From Stappia indica (GTDB lineage Bacteria > Pseudomonadota > Alphaproteobacteria > Rhizobiales > Stappiaceae), in assembly GCF_009789575.1 (NCBI RefSeq), contig NZ_CP046908.1, positions 4,865,001 through 4,929,000 of the forward strand: DNA of 64,000 nucleotides. Reading direction: 5' to 3'. The notes below the pieces were generated by a model. It was given only the letters and a program-made list of their open reading frames with translations, had not been told where the DNA came from and made no database searches. Position 1 is the stretch's first letter. Each line of letters begins with the position of its first letter. Position numbers and translations under genes: made by a program. Below are positions 54,732 through 63,357 of this stretch, piece by piece.

Positions 54732-54992
54732 ATGGCCCGTCTGCATCTTGCCGCCCTTGCCCTGGCGCTGCTCGCCGTCGTCTCGCTCGAGGTTTCGGGC
54801 GGGCCGGCGCCCGTCCTCGTCTGGTCGATCCTTGCGCTTGCGCTCGCCAAGGCCTGGATCGTGCTGACCCAGTTCCTCGGCCTGCGCGAGGCGCCGGCCG
54901 GCTGGCGCTACGGCCTCATTGCCCTCGTTGCCGCGCTGGGCGGCTCCATCGGCGCGGTCTTCACCGCCGCGCATTACTCCTTCGCCGGATGA
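54732..54992 (+). CDS. norF: NorF-like small membrane protein (COX4-type)
   Basis: This protein of 86 residues, nearly all hydrophobic, has about three membrane segments and PVLVWSILALALAKAWIVLT typical of the cytochrome c oxidase subunit IV-like/NorF family. A GTG at 54723, overlapping the norE stop by 4 bases, is an alternative start. It works with NorE to support NO reductase. Its own open frame runs on as a shadow of norE upstream, so only this part is kept. Confidence 0.8.
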   Translation: MARLHLAALALALLAVVSLEVSGGPAPVLVWSILALALAKAWIVLTQFLGLREAPAGWRYGLIALVAALGGSIGAVFTAAHYSFAG

Positions 54993-55036
54993 GGACGGAC
55001 CTCCGGCGGCACGACCTCTCCCGAAGGACAGAGCAT

Positions 55037-55585
55037 ATGGCAGACATCACGGCCCGTCCGGCACGCATCGGCATTCTCACCGTTTCGGACCGCGCCAGCG
55101 CCGGCCTCTACGAAGATCTCAGCGGGCCGGCGGCGCTCGACTGGCTGCGGGCGCATCTGACCGGCGACTGGGAGTTCGTCAGCCGCATCGTGCCGGACGG
55201 CGTCGACAGCGTTGCCGGCGCGATGCGTCACCTGTGCGATGAGGAAGGCTGCGACTTGCTTCTGGTTACCGGCGGAACGGGCCCGGCCCCGCGCGACGAG
55301 ACGCCGGAAGCGCTGGGCCAGGTCGCAACGCGCATCCTGCCCGGCTTCGGCGAGGCGATGCGGCAGGCCAATCTCGCCGAAGTGCCGACCGCGATCCTCT
55401 CGCGGCAGGAGGCCGGCACGCGCGGCGCCAGCCTCCTCATCACCCTGCCGGGCAAGCCGGCGAGCATCGCCACATCGCTGCGGGCGGTCTTTGCCGCCGT
55501 GCCCTATTGCCTCGACCTGATCGGCGCGGCACGGATAGACGCCGATCCGGCGCGGCTCAAGGCGTTCCGGCCGGCTGCGTCCTGA
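55037..55585 (+). CDS. mog: Molybdopterin adenylyltransferase
   Basis: This 182-residue MogA/MoaB-family enzyme adenylates molybdopterin before molybdenum insertion. Visible motifs are ILTVSDRASAGLYEDLSGPA (res ~13-32) and LLVTGGTGPAPRDETPEA (~75-92), the MPT-binding loops; the Mog-type 'SDRASAG' favours MogA over MoaB. ATG at 55037 was chosen over the longer frame because the fold starts here. It follows norF by 44 bases, as in denitrifiers that need molybdenum cofactor for nitrate reductase. Its last 29 bases overlap the end of ubiV on the other strand. Confidence 0.9.
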   Translation: MADITARPARIGILTVSDRASAGLYEDLSGPAALDWLRAHLTGDWEFVSRIVPDGVDSVAGAMRHLCDEEGCDLLLVTGGTGPAPRDETPEALGQVATRILPGFGEAMRQANLAEVPTAILSRQEAGTRGASLLITLPGKPASIATSLRAVFAAVPYCLDLIGAARIDADPARLKAFRPAAS

Positions 55586-56483
55586 CCTGATCCTTGGAGC
55601 CCGACCAGGAGACCCCGGTCGGGCCGTCGAGAAAGCCGTCGCAAAAGGCCCCGCCCGGCGCGTGCGGCAGAGCCCTGGCGCAGAACTCCTCCGCATCAAT
55701 GCGGCCCGCCGTCAGTTGCGCGAACAGCTCGATCACCTCGAAGAAGCCGCTCGTCTGCGGCGACAGGCGCAGGCCCGCAACGCCGGCCTCGCGCAGGGCC
55801 GGCAGGTGATGCGCCATGTTCGCGCACTGGCCGGACAGGGTCTGCAGCCCGTTGATCGCCAGGAACTGCTGGTCGTCGAGCGTGTCGACGGCCAGCCCGT
55901 CCGGGTCCTCGGCGCAGACGAACTGGCACTGGTCCTTGGCCCGGTCGTGATAGCGCGCGTGGTAGCAGCGCCCGGACATGGCGAGCGGCAACCGCCCCCA
56001 GCCCCACACGTCCACCGGCATGTCGGTCGCGGCCGCAATGCGGCGGACGGAGGTGGCGGACAGCTCCGGCGGCAGGCAGATGCGCATCGCGCCGCGCCGC
56101 GCCAGGACCGCCAGCGTGCCCTCGTTGTAGACGTTCACCAACGGGCCGACGGAAAAGCGCGCGTCCGGCGCCAGATGCGCCAGCATGGTGAGGTCGTTGA
56201 CCTCGACCTCCAGGTCCATCGCCGCAAGCTCTGCCGCCATCCGCCGCTCCCGCTTCAGCGGCGTCACGAGGGCAAGGCTGGCCAGCGCCACATCCTTGCC
56301 GCCGGCCAGCAGCTGGGCAATCGCGTCCGGCAGGCGGGTCTGGTAGAAGGGCAGCCGCTTCGAGCAGACGAGCTCGCCGAGGACGACGCGGGAGACGTCC
56401 GGCGTGTCCGCCAGTTGCTCGTAGAACGCGCTCCACTTCCCCGGATCCCAGAAGCCCTGGATCGGGCCGACGGTCAGTTGCAT
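55557..56483 (-). CDS. ubiV: Ubiquinone biosynthesis protein, U32 family
   Basis: This 308-residue U32-peptidase-family protein is one half of the UbiU-UbiV complex that hydroxylates the ubiquinone ring without oxygen, using a [4Fe-4S] cluster. It has the cysteines expected for the cluster: ELVCSKR (Cys ~40), GRCYHARYHDRAKDQC and FVC later. It lies 4 bases after ubiU in the order ubiT-ubiU-ubiV. The C-terminus overlaps the end of mog (opposite strand) by 29 bases. Confidence 0.92.
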   Translation of the reverse strand: MQLTVGPIQGFWDPGKWSAFYEQLADTPDVSRVVLGELVCSKRLPFYQTRLPDAIAQLLAGGKDVALASLALVTPLKRERRMAAELAAMDLEVEVNDLTMLAHLAPDARFSVGPLVNVYNEGTLAVLARRGAMRICLPPELSATSVRRIAAATDMPVDVWGWGRLPLAMSGRCYHARYHDRAKDQCQFVCAEDPDGLAVDTLDDQQFLAINGLQTLSGQCANMAHHLPALREAGVAGLRLSPQTSGFFEVIELFAQLTAGRIDAEEFCARALPHAPGGAFCDGFLDGPTGVSWSGSKDQVRTQPAGTP

Positions 56484-56487
56484 CTGC

Positions 56488-57468
56488 TTATCTCCAGATC
56501 TTGTTGTAGGCGCCGGCGGTCGCGGCCTGTCCCTCGGTCAGCCGGGCAAGCGTGCCGAGCGGCACATCGCGCCCTTCGGCGAGCGCTTCCACCGCCTGGC
56601 GGAAGTTGCGCACCACCTGCGCGACATAGGCGCGCGAGCGCTGGCGGCCCTCGATCTTCAGCGCCGTGACGCCGGCCCGGGCAAGCGCGGGCAGCAGCTC
56701 CGAGGCGTCCAGGCTTGCCGGGTCCTCGAAGACGTAGCCGGTGCGCGCGCCGACCTTGAAGCAGCCCTTGCACAGGGTGGGGTAGGGAGCGGGGGCGTCC
56801 TTCGGTGTCCGGTGGATTGTGTAGCCGCCGAGGCGCGCGGCCATCTCGCCGTCTTCTTCCGCGTAGGCGACGTGGCTTGCCGGCGAGCAGACGCCGTTCA
56901 TGTTCGGCGACTTGCCGGAAATGTAGGAGGAGAGCGAGCACCGCCCCTCGGCCATGACGCAGAGCCCGCCGAAGACGAAGACCTCCGTCTCCACGTCGAT
57001 GTCGCGGTTGATCGAGGCGATCTCGTCGACGGTGAGCACCCGTGGCAGCACCACCCGCTTCACGCCGAAGGCGCTTGCATGGAAGTTGATGACGTCCGGG
57101 TTCGCTGCCGCTGCCTGCACCGAAAGATGGCGGCGCAGGTCCGGATGGCGTTCGGCCGTATGGGCGATCAGCCCGAGATCGGCAAGGATCACCGCGTCGG
57201 CGCCGAGCGCTTCTGCGTCGCTCACCGCCCGGTGCCAGAGCTCCGTCTCGCCGGCCCGCGGAAACGTGTTGATGGCGACCAGCACCCTGGCGCCGCGCGC
57301 ATGGGCATAGGCGATGCCGTCCGCCATTTCGGGGCGGGAGAAGTTGAGGCCGGGGAAGTTGCGGGCGTTGGTGTCGTCGGCAAAGCCGCAATAGATGCTG
57401 TGGGCGCCGGCATCGACGGCGGCACGCAGCGAGGCCGGCGTGCCGGCGGGGCAGACCAGCTCCATCAT
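56488..57468 (-). CDS. ubiU: Ubiquinone biosynthesis protein, U32 family
   Basis: This 326-residue partner of UbiV in oxygen-independent ubiquinone hydroxylation has LVCPAGTPASLRAAVDAGA (res ~4-22) and the cluster cysteines in GGLCVMAEGRCSLSSY, NGVCSP and LCKGCF. All four Cys groups expected of UbiU are present. It starts within 4 bases of the end of ubiT (overlap), so the three genes are one operon. Work in E. coli and Pseudomonas shows these proteins act when oxygen is absent, which fits the FNR site ahead of ubiT. Confidence 0.94.
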   Translation of the reverse strand: MMELVCPAGTPASLRAAVDAGAHSIYCGFADDTNARNFPGLNFSRPEMADGIAYAHARGARVLVAINTFPRAGETELWHRAVSDAEALGADAVILADLGLIAHTAERHPDLRRHLSVQAAAANPDVINFHASAFGVKRVVLPRVLTVDEIASINRDIDVETEVFVFGGLCVMAEGRCSLSSYISGKSPNMNGVCSPASHVAYAEEDGEMAARLGGYTIHRTPKDAPAPYPTLCKGCFKVGARTGYVFEDPASLDASELLPALARAGVTALKIEGRQRSRAYVAQVVRNFRQAVEALAEGRDVPLGTLARLTEGQAATAGAYNKIWR

Positions 57469-58019
57469 CGCACGCCTCCCGCGCGGGTGAGCGGTACGCC
57501 CGTTGCCGCTTCCAGGCGGGCGATCGCGCGTGCGGCCAGACCCGACAGCGGGCCGGTGAGGCCGGCGAGTTCCGCGCCGATGTCGAGCTCCGCATCGTCG
57601 ATGGCGTTGCGCAGGGCCAGCACCGCCGACGTGTCACCCTCGACGGTCAGGTCGCGGGAGAAGAACAGCGCGTCGCCGTCCCACACCCCGTGGACGAGGC
57701 CGACCAGCGCTGCAAGGCTTCCGGTGATGCGGGCATCGCCCGCAGGCGGTTCGCGGTGGAGGCTGACCGCGGGGGCATCGCCGGCAAGGTCGAGCAGGAA
57801 GGAGACCGGCACGTCGCTTGCCGTCACCACAAACCGCGTTCGGCGATAGGGGCCGAGGCGCTCCAGAAGTCCGGCATGGCTTGCGAGAATTCTTCGGGTC
57901 ACCCGCGTCAGGAGCAGGTCGGCCGGCCCGTGCGGCGCCAGGCGGATGCCGAGCGCCAGCAGCGCGGGCATTTTCGGTATCGCACGATGTTCCAGAGGAT
58001 CTGCAAGGGCTTGCGGCAT
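57465..58019 (-). CDS. ubiT: Ubiquinone biosynthesis accessory factor UbiT (SCP2 fold)
   Basis: This 184-residue protein with an SCP2 lipid-binding fold (VSFLLDLAGDAPAVSLHR; ARITGSLAALVGLVHGV; DALFFSRDLTVEGDTSAVL) binds ubiquinone intermediates for the anaerobic pathway. ATG at 58019 has GGAG in front; the frame stays open to 58058 but there is no ribosome site there. It is the first gene of ubiTUV and is divergent from ubiD across the perfect FNR site at 58082. Confidence 0.9.
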   Translation of the reverse strand: MPQALADPLEHRAIPKMPALLALGIRLAPHGPADLLLTRVTRRILASHAGLLERLGPYRRTRFVVTASDVPVSFLLDLAGDAPAVSLHREPPAGDARITGSLAALVGLVHGVWDGDALFFSRDLTVEGDTSAVLALRNAIDDAELDIGAELAGLTGPLSGLAARAIARLEAATGVPLTRAGGVR

Positions 58020-58081
58020 GGGGCGCTCCGGCGGAAGGGGTCGGGTGGCCCGCACCATAGAGGGGCGATCTGCCGCCGTTG

Positions 58082-58095
58082 TTGATCCGCATCAA
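58082..58095. promoter_or_regulatory. FNR consensus site between ubiT and ubiD
   Basis: The sequence ttgatccgcatcaa matches the FNR/Anr consensus TTGAT-N4-ATCAA at every defined base. Its centre is about 61 bases before ubiD and 69 before ubiT. On the ubiT side, tctatg at 58057-58062 is a possible -10 with the site then near -41. It should switch on the anaerobic ubiquinone genes in both directions. Confidence 0.88.
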
Positions 58096-58149
58096 CTTCG
58101 CGGGCGATGCCCTTTGCTAAGGCAGGCGCACCCTTTCCAAGGAGCCGCC

Positions 58150-59643
58150 ATGCGCCGCCTGCCAGCCTTTCCCGATCTCCGCAGTTTTCTCCGCTGGTGC
58201 GATGCGGCCGGGGACCTGCAGAATATCGAGCAGCCGGTCTCCTTGGTGGAGGAAGTCACCGCCGTTCACCGCAAGGTGCTGCTGGCGGGCGGGCCGGTCC
58301 TGCGCTTTGCGCGCCCGGTCGCGGCGGATGGCTCGCAGTCTTCCATCCCGCTCATCGCCAATCTCTTCGGCACCCGCCGCCGCGTCGCGGCCGGCCTCGG
58401 CGTCGACCCGGCCGACATTGCCGGCCTTGGAGACTTTCTCGCCGCGCTGCGCAGCCCTGTGCCCCCGCAAGGCGTTGGCGATGCGCTGTCGCGCTGGCCG
58501 CAGATGGCTGCAGCTTTGCGCGCCCGGCCGCGGGTATTGGGCACAGGAACCTCGCAGCAGGAGCGGATGGGCGCGCCGGACCTGTCCCGCCTGCCGGTGC
58601 AGACCTGCTGGCCGGGCGACGCCGGACCGCTGATGACCTGGCCGGTGGTGCTGACCCGCGATGCGGGGTCGCAGGCGAGCGACAGCGGGCGCTACAATGC
58701 CGGCATCTACCGGGCGCAGGTGCTGGGCCCCGACCGCCTGATCCTGCGCTGGTTGCCGCATCGGGGCGCGGCCGCCCACCATCGCAGCTGGCAGCGCAAG
58801 GGCGAGCCGATGCCGGTCGCCATTGCGCTCGGTGCCGATCCGGCCTTGCTGCTGGCCGCAGCCCTGCCGCTGCCGGAAACCGTGTCGGAGCTGGCCTTTT
58901 CCGGCGTGTTGCGCGGGGCCCGCACCTCGCTGGCACCGGCCGTCTCCGTGCCCATGCTGGTTCCCTCCAGCGCCGAGATCGTGGTGGAGGGCTGGGTGCA
59001 TCCGGGCGAGACCGCGCCGGAAGGCCCGTTCGGCGATCACACGGGCTATTACAACTCGGTCGAGCCGTTCCCGGTGATGCGGGTGAGCGCGATCACTCAC
59101 CGGCGTGATCCGCTTTACCTGTCCACCTGGACCGGCCGGCCGCCGGACGAGCCCTCGATCATCGGCGAGGTGTTCAACGAGCTCGCGCTTCCCGTCATCC
59201 GCCAGCAGATCCCGGAGGTGGTGGACCTGTGGCTGCCACCGGCCGCATGCTCCTACCGGATCGCGGTGATCGCCATCGACAAGCGCTATCCGGGGCAGGC
59301 GCGCCGGGTGATGCTGGCGCTGTGGGGCCTGCTGCCGCAGTTCAGCTATACCAAGATGATCGTCGTGGTAGATGCCGATATCGATCCGCGCAGCTGGGAC
59401 GATATCGCCTGGGCGCTGGCAACGCGCTACGACCCGGCGCGCGACACGATGCTGCTCGACCGCACGCCGATGGATTATCTCGACTTCGCCTCGCCGCTGG
59501 AGGGGCTTGCCGGCAAGATCGGGCTCGACGCCACGGTGAAGATCGGGTCCGAGACCGCCCGCGCCTTCGGCGAGGTGATGCGGCTGTCGCCGGAGGCGGA
59601 GAGCGCGGCCGAGCGCATCCTGAAAGCGGAGGGGCTGGCATGA
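58150..59643 (+). CDS. ubiD: 3-octaprenyl-4-hydroxybenzoate carboxy-lyase
   Basis: This 497-residue prenylated-FMN-dependent decarboxylase removes the carboxyl of 4-hydroxy-3-polyprenylbenzoate. AAGGAG precedes the ATG at 58150; the frame open upstream overlaps ubiT on the other strand. Motifs are TWPVVLTRD, SDSGRYNAGIYRAQVLGPD, and the catalytic region PEGPFGDHTGYYN (res ~295). The ATGA overlap with ubiX couples synthesis of the enzyme to that of its cofactor. Together with ubiTUV it gives a nearly complete anaerobic branch. Confidence 0.95.
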   Translation: MRRLPAFPDLRSFLRWCDAAGDLQNIEQPVSLVEEVTAVHRKVLLAGGPVLRFARPVAADGSQSSIPLIANLFGTRRRVAAGLGVDPADIAGLGDFLAALRSPVPPQGVGDALSRWPQMAAALRARPRVLGTGTSQQERMGAPDLSRLPVQTCWPGDAGPLMTWPVVLTRDAGSQASDSGRYNAGIYRAQVLGPDRLILRWLPHRGAAAHHRSWQRKGEPMPVAIALGADPALLLAAALPLPETVSELAFSGVLRGARTSLAPAVSVPMLVPSSAEIVVEGWVHPGETAPEGPFGDHTGYYNSVEPFPVMRVSAITHRRDPLYLSTWTGRPPDEPSIIGEVFNELALPVIRQQIPEVVDLWLPPAACSYRIAVIAIDKRYPGQARRVMLALWGLLPQFSYTKMIVVVDADIDPRSWDDIAWALATRYDPARDTMLLDRTPMDYLDFASPLEGLAGKIGLDATVKIGSETARAFGEVMRLSPEAESAAERILKAEGLA

Positions 59644-60215
59644 GCCGCGTGGTCCTTGGCGTCTCGGGCGCTTCCGGGGCGCAGCTGGCGCTCGCCTGTG
59701 CCCGCGATCTCGCCCGCCGCGGCGCGCTGCTCGATCTGGTCGTCAGCGCCGGGGGAGAGCGGACCTTCGAGCTCGAATGCGATCCAGCCGCGCGAAGCGA
59801 GCTGTCCGCCCTTGCCGCGCGCGAACACGGCATCGCCGATGTGGGAGCGGAGATCGCCTCGGGCTCCAGCGCGGTCGCCGGCATGATCGTCGCCCCGTGC
59901 TCCATGCGGACCCTTGCCGCCATCGCCCACGGGCTCGACGACAACCTGCTGACGCGGGCGGCCTCGGTGCAGCTGAAGGAGCGCCGGCCGCTCGTGCTGC
60001 TGGTGCGCGAGGCGCCGCTGTCGCTCGTGCATCTGCGCAACATGGTGCTCGCGACCGAGGCCGGCGCCATCATCCTGCCACCGGTGCCTGCCTTCTATCT
60101 GCAGCCCGTCTCGCTTGCCGACGTGGTTGCCCAGATTGCGGCCCGCGCCGTCGACCTCCTGCGGCTGGGGCCGATGGAGGCGCGGCCCTGGCAGCCGGCA
60201 ACTGCGCAGATGTGA
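59640..60215 (+). CDS. ubiX: Flavin prenyltransferase
   Basis: This 191-residue protein makes the prenylated FMN used by UbiD. The N-terminus VLGVSGASGAQLALACARDL (res ~5-24) and IVAPCSMRTLAAIAHGLDDNLLTRAA (~81-106) match UbiX. Its ATG overlaps the ubiD stop by 4 bases. ubiX and ubiD being coupled in one operon is common. A 133-base gap separates it from manC; I see no terminator there. Confidence 0.95.
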   Translation: MSRVVLGVSGASGAQLALACARDLARRGALLDLVVSAGGERTFELECDPAARSELSALAAREHGIADVGAEIASGSSAVAGMIVAPCSMRTLAAIAHGLDDNLLTRAASVQLKERRPLVLLVREAPLSLVHLRNMVLATEAGAIILPPVPAFYLQPVSLADVVAQIAARAVDLLRLGPMEARPWQPATAQM

Positions 60216-60348
60216 GCCGGGGCCGGTTTTCTCTGCTGTTTCACACCTCTGGCGTTTCGGGTTAACCTCCTGTCAGTCCGGGATTGGGCAAAAGAGGGAC
60301 AGACCTTTTTCGCATCCTGCGGCACACCCTGGCGACGAGAGACCTTGC

Positions 60349-61767
60349 GTGATCATCCCCTGCATCTTGTCCGGCGGCTCCGGCTCGCGGCTCTGGCCCC
60401 TCTCGCGCTCCGCCCGGCCCAAGCAGTTCCTTCCGATCTTCGACGGGGAGAGCCTGTTCCAGAAGACGCTGAAGCGTTTCGGCGCGGCCACGTTCTCCGC
60501 TCCCATCGTCATCGCCAATTCCGAGCATCGCTTCCTCGTCGGCGAGCAGATGGCGGAAGTTCGCGCCCCGGCCGAGGATACGGCCATCGTGCTGGAGCCG
60601 GTCGGCCGCAACACGGCGGCCCCTGCCGCCATCGCCGCGCTGTTGGCACAGGCGCGCGACCCGGACGCATTGGTGTTGCTGGCGCCCTCCGACCATCTGC
60701 TGCGCGACACCGACGCCTTTGCCGCCGCCGTCGAGCGGGCGCTGCCGGCCGCAAGGGCCGGGCGCATCGTCACCTTCGGCATCAAGCCGTCGGAGCCCAA
60801 CACCGGCTACGGCTATATCCGTCTGGCGGAAGCCGGCGAGGGGCCTTGCGCGGTCGAGGCCTTCGTCGAGAAGCCGGACCTGGAGCGCGCCCGCGCGTTT
60901 CTCGAAGCCGGAACCTATGTCTGGAACGCCGGCATCTTCCTGTTTTCCGCCCGCGCCATGCTGGAGGAGTTCGCGCGCCATGCGCCCGATGTCCTCGACC
61001 GGGTGCGCGCAGCGCTGGACGCGGCGACCCGCGATCTCGACTTCCTGCGTCTCGATGCCGGCCTCTTCGCCAAGGTGCCCAACATCTCCATCGATTATGC
61101 GATCATGGAGAAGTCGGAGCGGATTTCCTGCGTGCCGATGGAACCGGGCTGGAGCGATCTGGGTTCCTGGTCTGCGGTATGGGAAGCGTTCGAGAAATCC
61201 GAGGACGGCAACAGCGTTCTGGGTGAGGCGCGTTTCGTGAAGGCGCGAGACAATCTCGTCGTCAGCGACGGCGCGCTGGTCTCGGTGGTCGGCCTCGACC
61301 ATGTCATGGTGGTCGCGACCAAGGATGCGGTCCTCGTCGCCGACAAGGCCCATGCCCAGGACGTCAAGACCGTGGTCGAGGGGCTGCAGGCGGAAGGCCG
61401 CCGCGAGACCCGCGAGCATCGCCGCCTGTACCGGCCCTGGGGCTGGCGCGAGGAGATCGCCGTCGGCGGCCGGTTCCAGGTGCAGGAGATTGAGATCAAG
61501 CCGGGCGAGAGCATGTCCCGGCAAAGCCATGTCAACCGGGCCGAACACTGGGTGGTCGTCTCCGGCACGCTCTCGGTCGAGATCGACGGCGAGACCCGGT
61601 TGATGACCGAGAACCAGTCGGCCTACGTCCCGGTCGGGGCGCGCCATCGCCTCGCCAATCCGGGCCGGGTGCCGGCGCGTGTCATAGAAATCCAGTCGGG
61701 CGCCTATATAGGCGACGACGACATTATCCGTTACGACGAGGCGGGGGCGCCGTTTTCGTCCAAGTAA
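60349..61767 (+). CDS. manC: Mannose-1-phosphate guanylyltransferase / mannose-6-phosphate isomerase
   Basis: This 472-residue type II enzyme joins GDP-mannose pyrophosphorylase (LSGGSGSRLWPLSRSARPKQF, res ~7-27; FVEKPDLERA) with a C-terminal cupin. It starts with GTG at 60349, where the fold begins. In the isomerase motif the usual QxHxHRAEHW reads QSHVNRAEHW, so one metal-binding His is replaced by Asn and the isomerase half may be weak or inactive. The AGE-type isomerase at 63358 could make up for it. It supplies GDP-mannose for the capsule together with manB. Confidence 0.93.
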   Translation: MIIPCILSGGSGSRLWPLSRSARPKQFLPIFDGESLFQKTLKRFGAATFSAPIVIANSEHRFLVGEQMAEVRAPAEDTAIVLEPVGRNTAAPAAIAALLAQARDPDALVLLAPSDHLLRDTDAFAAAVERALPAARAGRIVTFGIKPSEPNTGYGYIRLAEAGEGPCAVEAFVEKPDLERARAFLEAGTYVWNAGIFLFSARAMLEEFARHAPDVLDRVRAALDAATRDLDFLRLDAGLFAKVPNISIDYAIMEKSERISCVPMEPGWSDLGSWSAVWEAFEKSEDGNSVLGEARFVKARDNLVVSDGALVSVVGLDHVMVVATKDAVLVADKAHAQDVKTVVEGLQAEGRRETREHRRLYRPWGWREEIAVGGRFQVQEIEIKPGESMSRQSHVNRAEHWVVVSGTLSVEIDGETRLMTENQSAYVPVGARHRLANPGRVPARVIEIQSGAYIGDDDIIRYDEAGAPFSSK

Positions 61768-61827
61768 GCGCGAGATTGCCTTGCGACCCCGCGCGAGCCG
61801 AACCGGACCAGATCCTGAGGAAGATAC

Positions 61828-63324
61828 ATGCTGCCAGTGCCTGTCGCCGAACTGAAGCCGAACACCTACGCCTACGAATCCCGGCCGATGGTGAAGGCCA
61901 CCGGGTTCCGCGAGTATGACGCCCGCTGGCTGTTCGAGAAGGAAATCAACCTCATGGGGATGCAGGCCCTCGGCATGGGCATTGCAACCCTCATGCACGA
62001 GCGCGGCGTGCGCCCCGATATCGTCGTCGGCCATGATTTCCGCGGCTATTCCGCCTCGATCAAGATGGCGCTGATCACCGGCCTGATGGCGGGCGGCGTG
62101 CGCGTCCACGACATCGGCCTTGCCCTGTCGCCGATGGCCTATTTCGCGCAGTTCGCCCTCGACGTGCCGGCGGTCGCCATGGTCACGGCCTCGCACAACG
62201 ACAATGGCTGGACCGGCGTCAAGATGGGCATCGAGCGTCCGCTGACCTTCGGCCCCGGCGAGATGGGGCGGCTGAAGGAGATCGTCCTGACGGCGAGTTT
62301 CCGCGAAGGCTCGGGCAGCTACCGTTTCGTCGAGAATTTCCAGGAACAGTATATCGCGGATCTCACCAACCGGCCGCGCCTGTCCCGCCCCATCAAGGTG
62401 GTGGCTGCCTGCGGCAACGGCACGGCGGGCGCCTTCGCGCCGCGCGTCCTTGAGGCCTTGGGCGCCGAGGTGATCCCGCTCGATTGCGAGCTCGACCACA
62501 CCTTCCCGCGCTACAACCCCAATCCGGAAGACATGAAGATGCTTCATGCGCTCCGCGACCAGGTGCTGGAGAGCGGCGCCGAGGTGGGGCTGGGCTTCGA
62601 CGGCGACGGCGACCGCTGCGGTGTCGTCGACAACGAGGGCGAGGAGATCTTCGCCGACAAGGTCGGGGTGATGCTGGCCCGCGACCTGTCCGCGCTGCAT
62701 CCCGGATGCCGCTTCGTCGTCGACGTGAAATCGACGGGCCTGTTCGCCACCGATCCGGTGCTGCAGGAAAACGGCGCGGTGACCGACTACTGGAAGACCG
62801 GCCATTCCTACATCAAGCGCCGCGTCAACCAGCTGGATGCGCTGGTCGGCTTCGAAAAGTCCGGACACTATTTCTTCAACGCGCCGATCGGCCGCGGCTA
62901 CGACGACGGCCTCGTCTCGGCCATCGCCATTCTCGACATGCTGGACCGCAACCCGGACCGGTCGATGGCAGACCTGCGCCGCGCGCTGCCGCGCACCTGG
63001 GGCTCGCCGACCATGTCGCCGCATTGCGCCGACGAGATCAAGTACGAGGTCGTCGACCGGGTGGTGGAGCGCTTCACCGCCATGAAGGAGCGCGGCGAGA
63101 CGATTGCCGGACACGGCATCGCCGATCTGGTCACGGTCAACGGCATCCGTGTCGTCGCCGAGGACGGTACATGGGGTCTGGTGCGTGCCTCGTCCAACAA
63201 GCCGGAGCTTGTCGTCGTGGTGGAAAGCCCGGTCTCCGAGGAGCGCCTGCACGCCATGTTCCACGCGGTGGATGCGGTCCTGCGGGAAAATCCGGAAGTC
63301 GGCGACTACAACCAGACGCTCTGA
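61828..63324 (+). CDS. manB: Phosphomannomutase/phosphoglucomutase
   Basis: This 498-residue alpha-D-phosphohexomutase converts mannose-6-phosphate to mannose-1-phosphate. The catalytic Ser is in VTASHNDNGWTGVK (res ~128), the metal loop is LGFDGDGDRCG (~257), and the sugar-binding loop is GFEKSGHYFFN (~345). It follows manC by 60 bases and AGGAAG lies just ahead of its start. The gene could also be called algC/cpsG, as substrate preference cannot be read from sequence. Confidence 0.92.
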   Translation: MLPVPVAELKPNTYAYESRPMVKATGFREYDARWLFEKEINLMGMQALGMGIATLMHERGVRPDIVVGHDFRGYSASIKMALITGLMAGGVRVHDIGLALSPMAYFAQFALDVPAVAMVTASHNDNGWTGVKMGIERPLTFGPGEMGRLKEIVLTASFREGSGSYRFVENFQEQYIADLTNRPRLSRPIKVVAACGNGTAGAFAPRVLEALGAEVIPLDCELDHTFPRYNPNPEDMKMLHALRDQVLESGAEVGLGFDGDGDRCGVVDNEGEEIFADKVGVMLARDLSALHPGCRFVVDVKSTGLFATDPVLQENGAVTDYWKTGHSYIKRRVNQLDALVGFEKSGHYFFNAPIGRGYDDGLVSAIAILDMLDRNPDRSMADLRRALPRTWGSPTMSPHCADEIKYEVVDRVVERFTAMKERGETIAGHGIADLVTVNGIRVVAEDGTWGLVRASSNKPELVVVVESPVSEERLHAMFHAVDAVLRENPEVGDYNQTL

Positions 63325-63357
63325 CGCTGCGGCGTCGGTCTTGGGGAGGAGGCGGTA

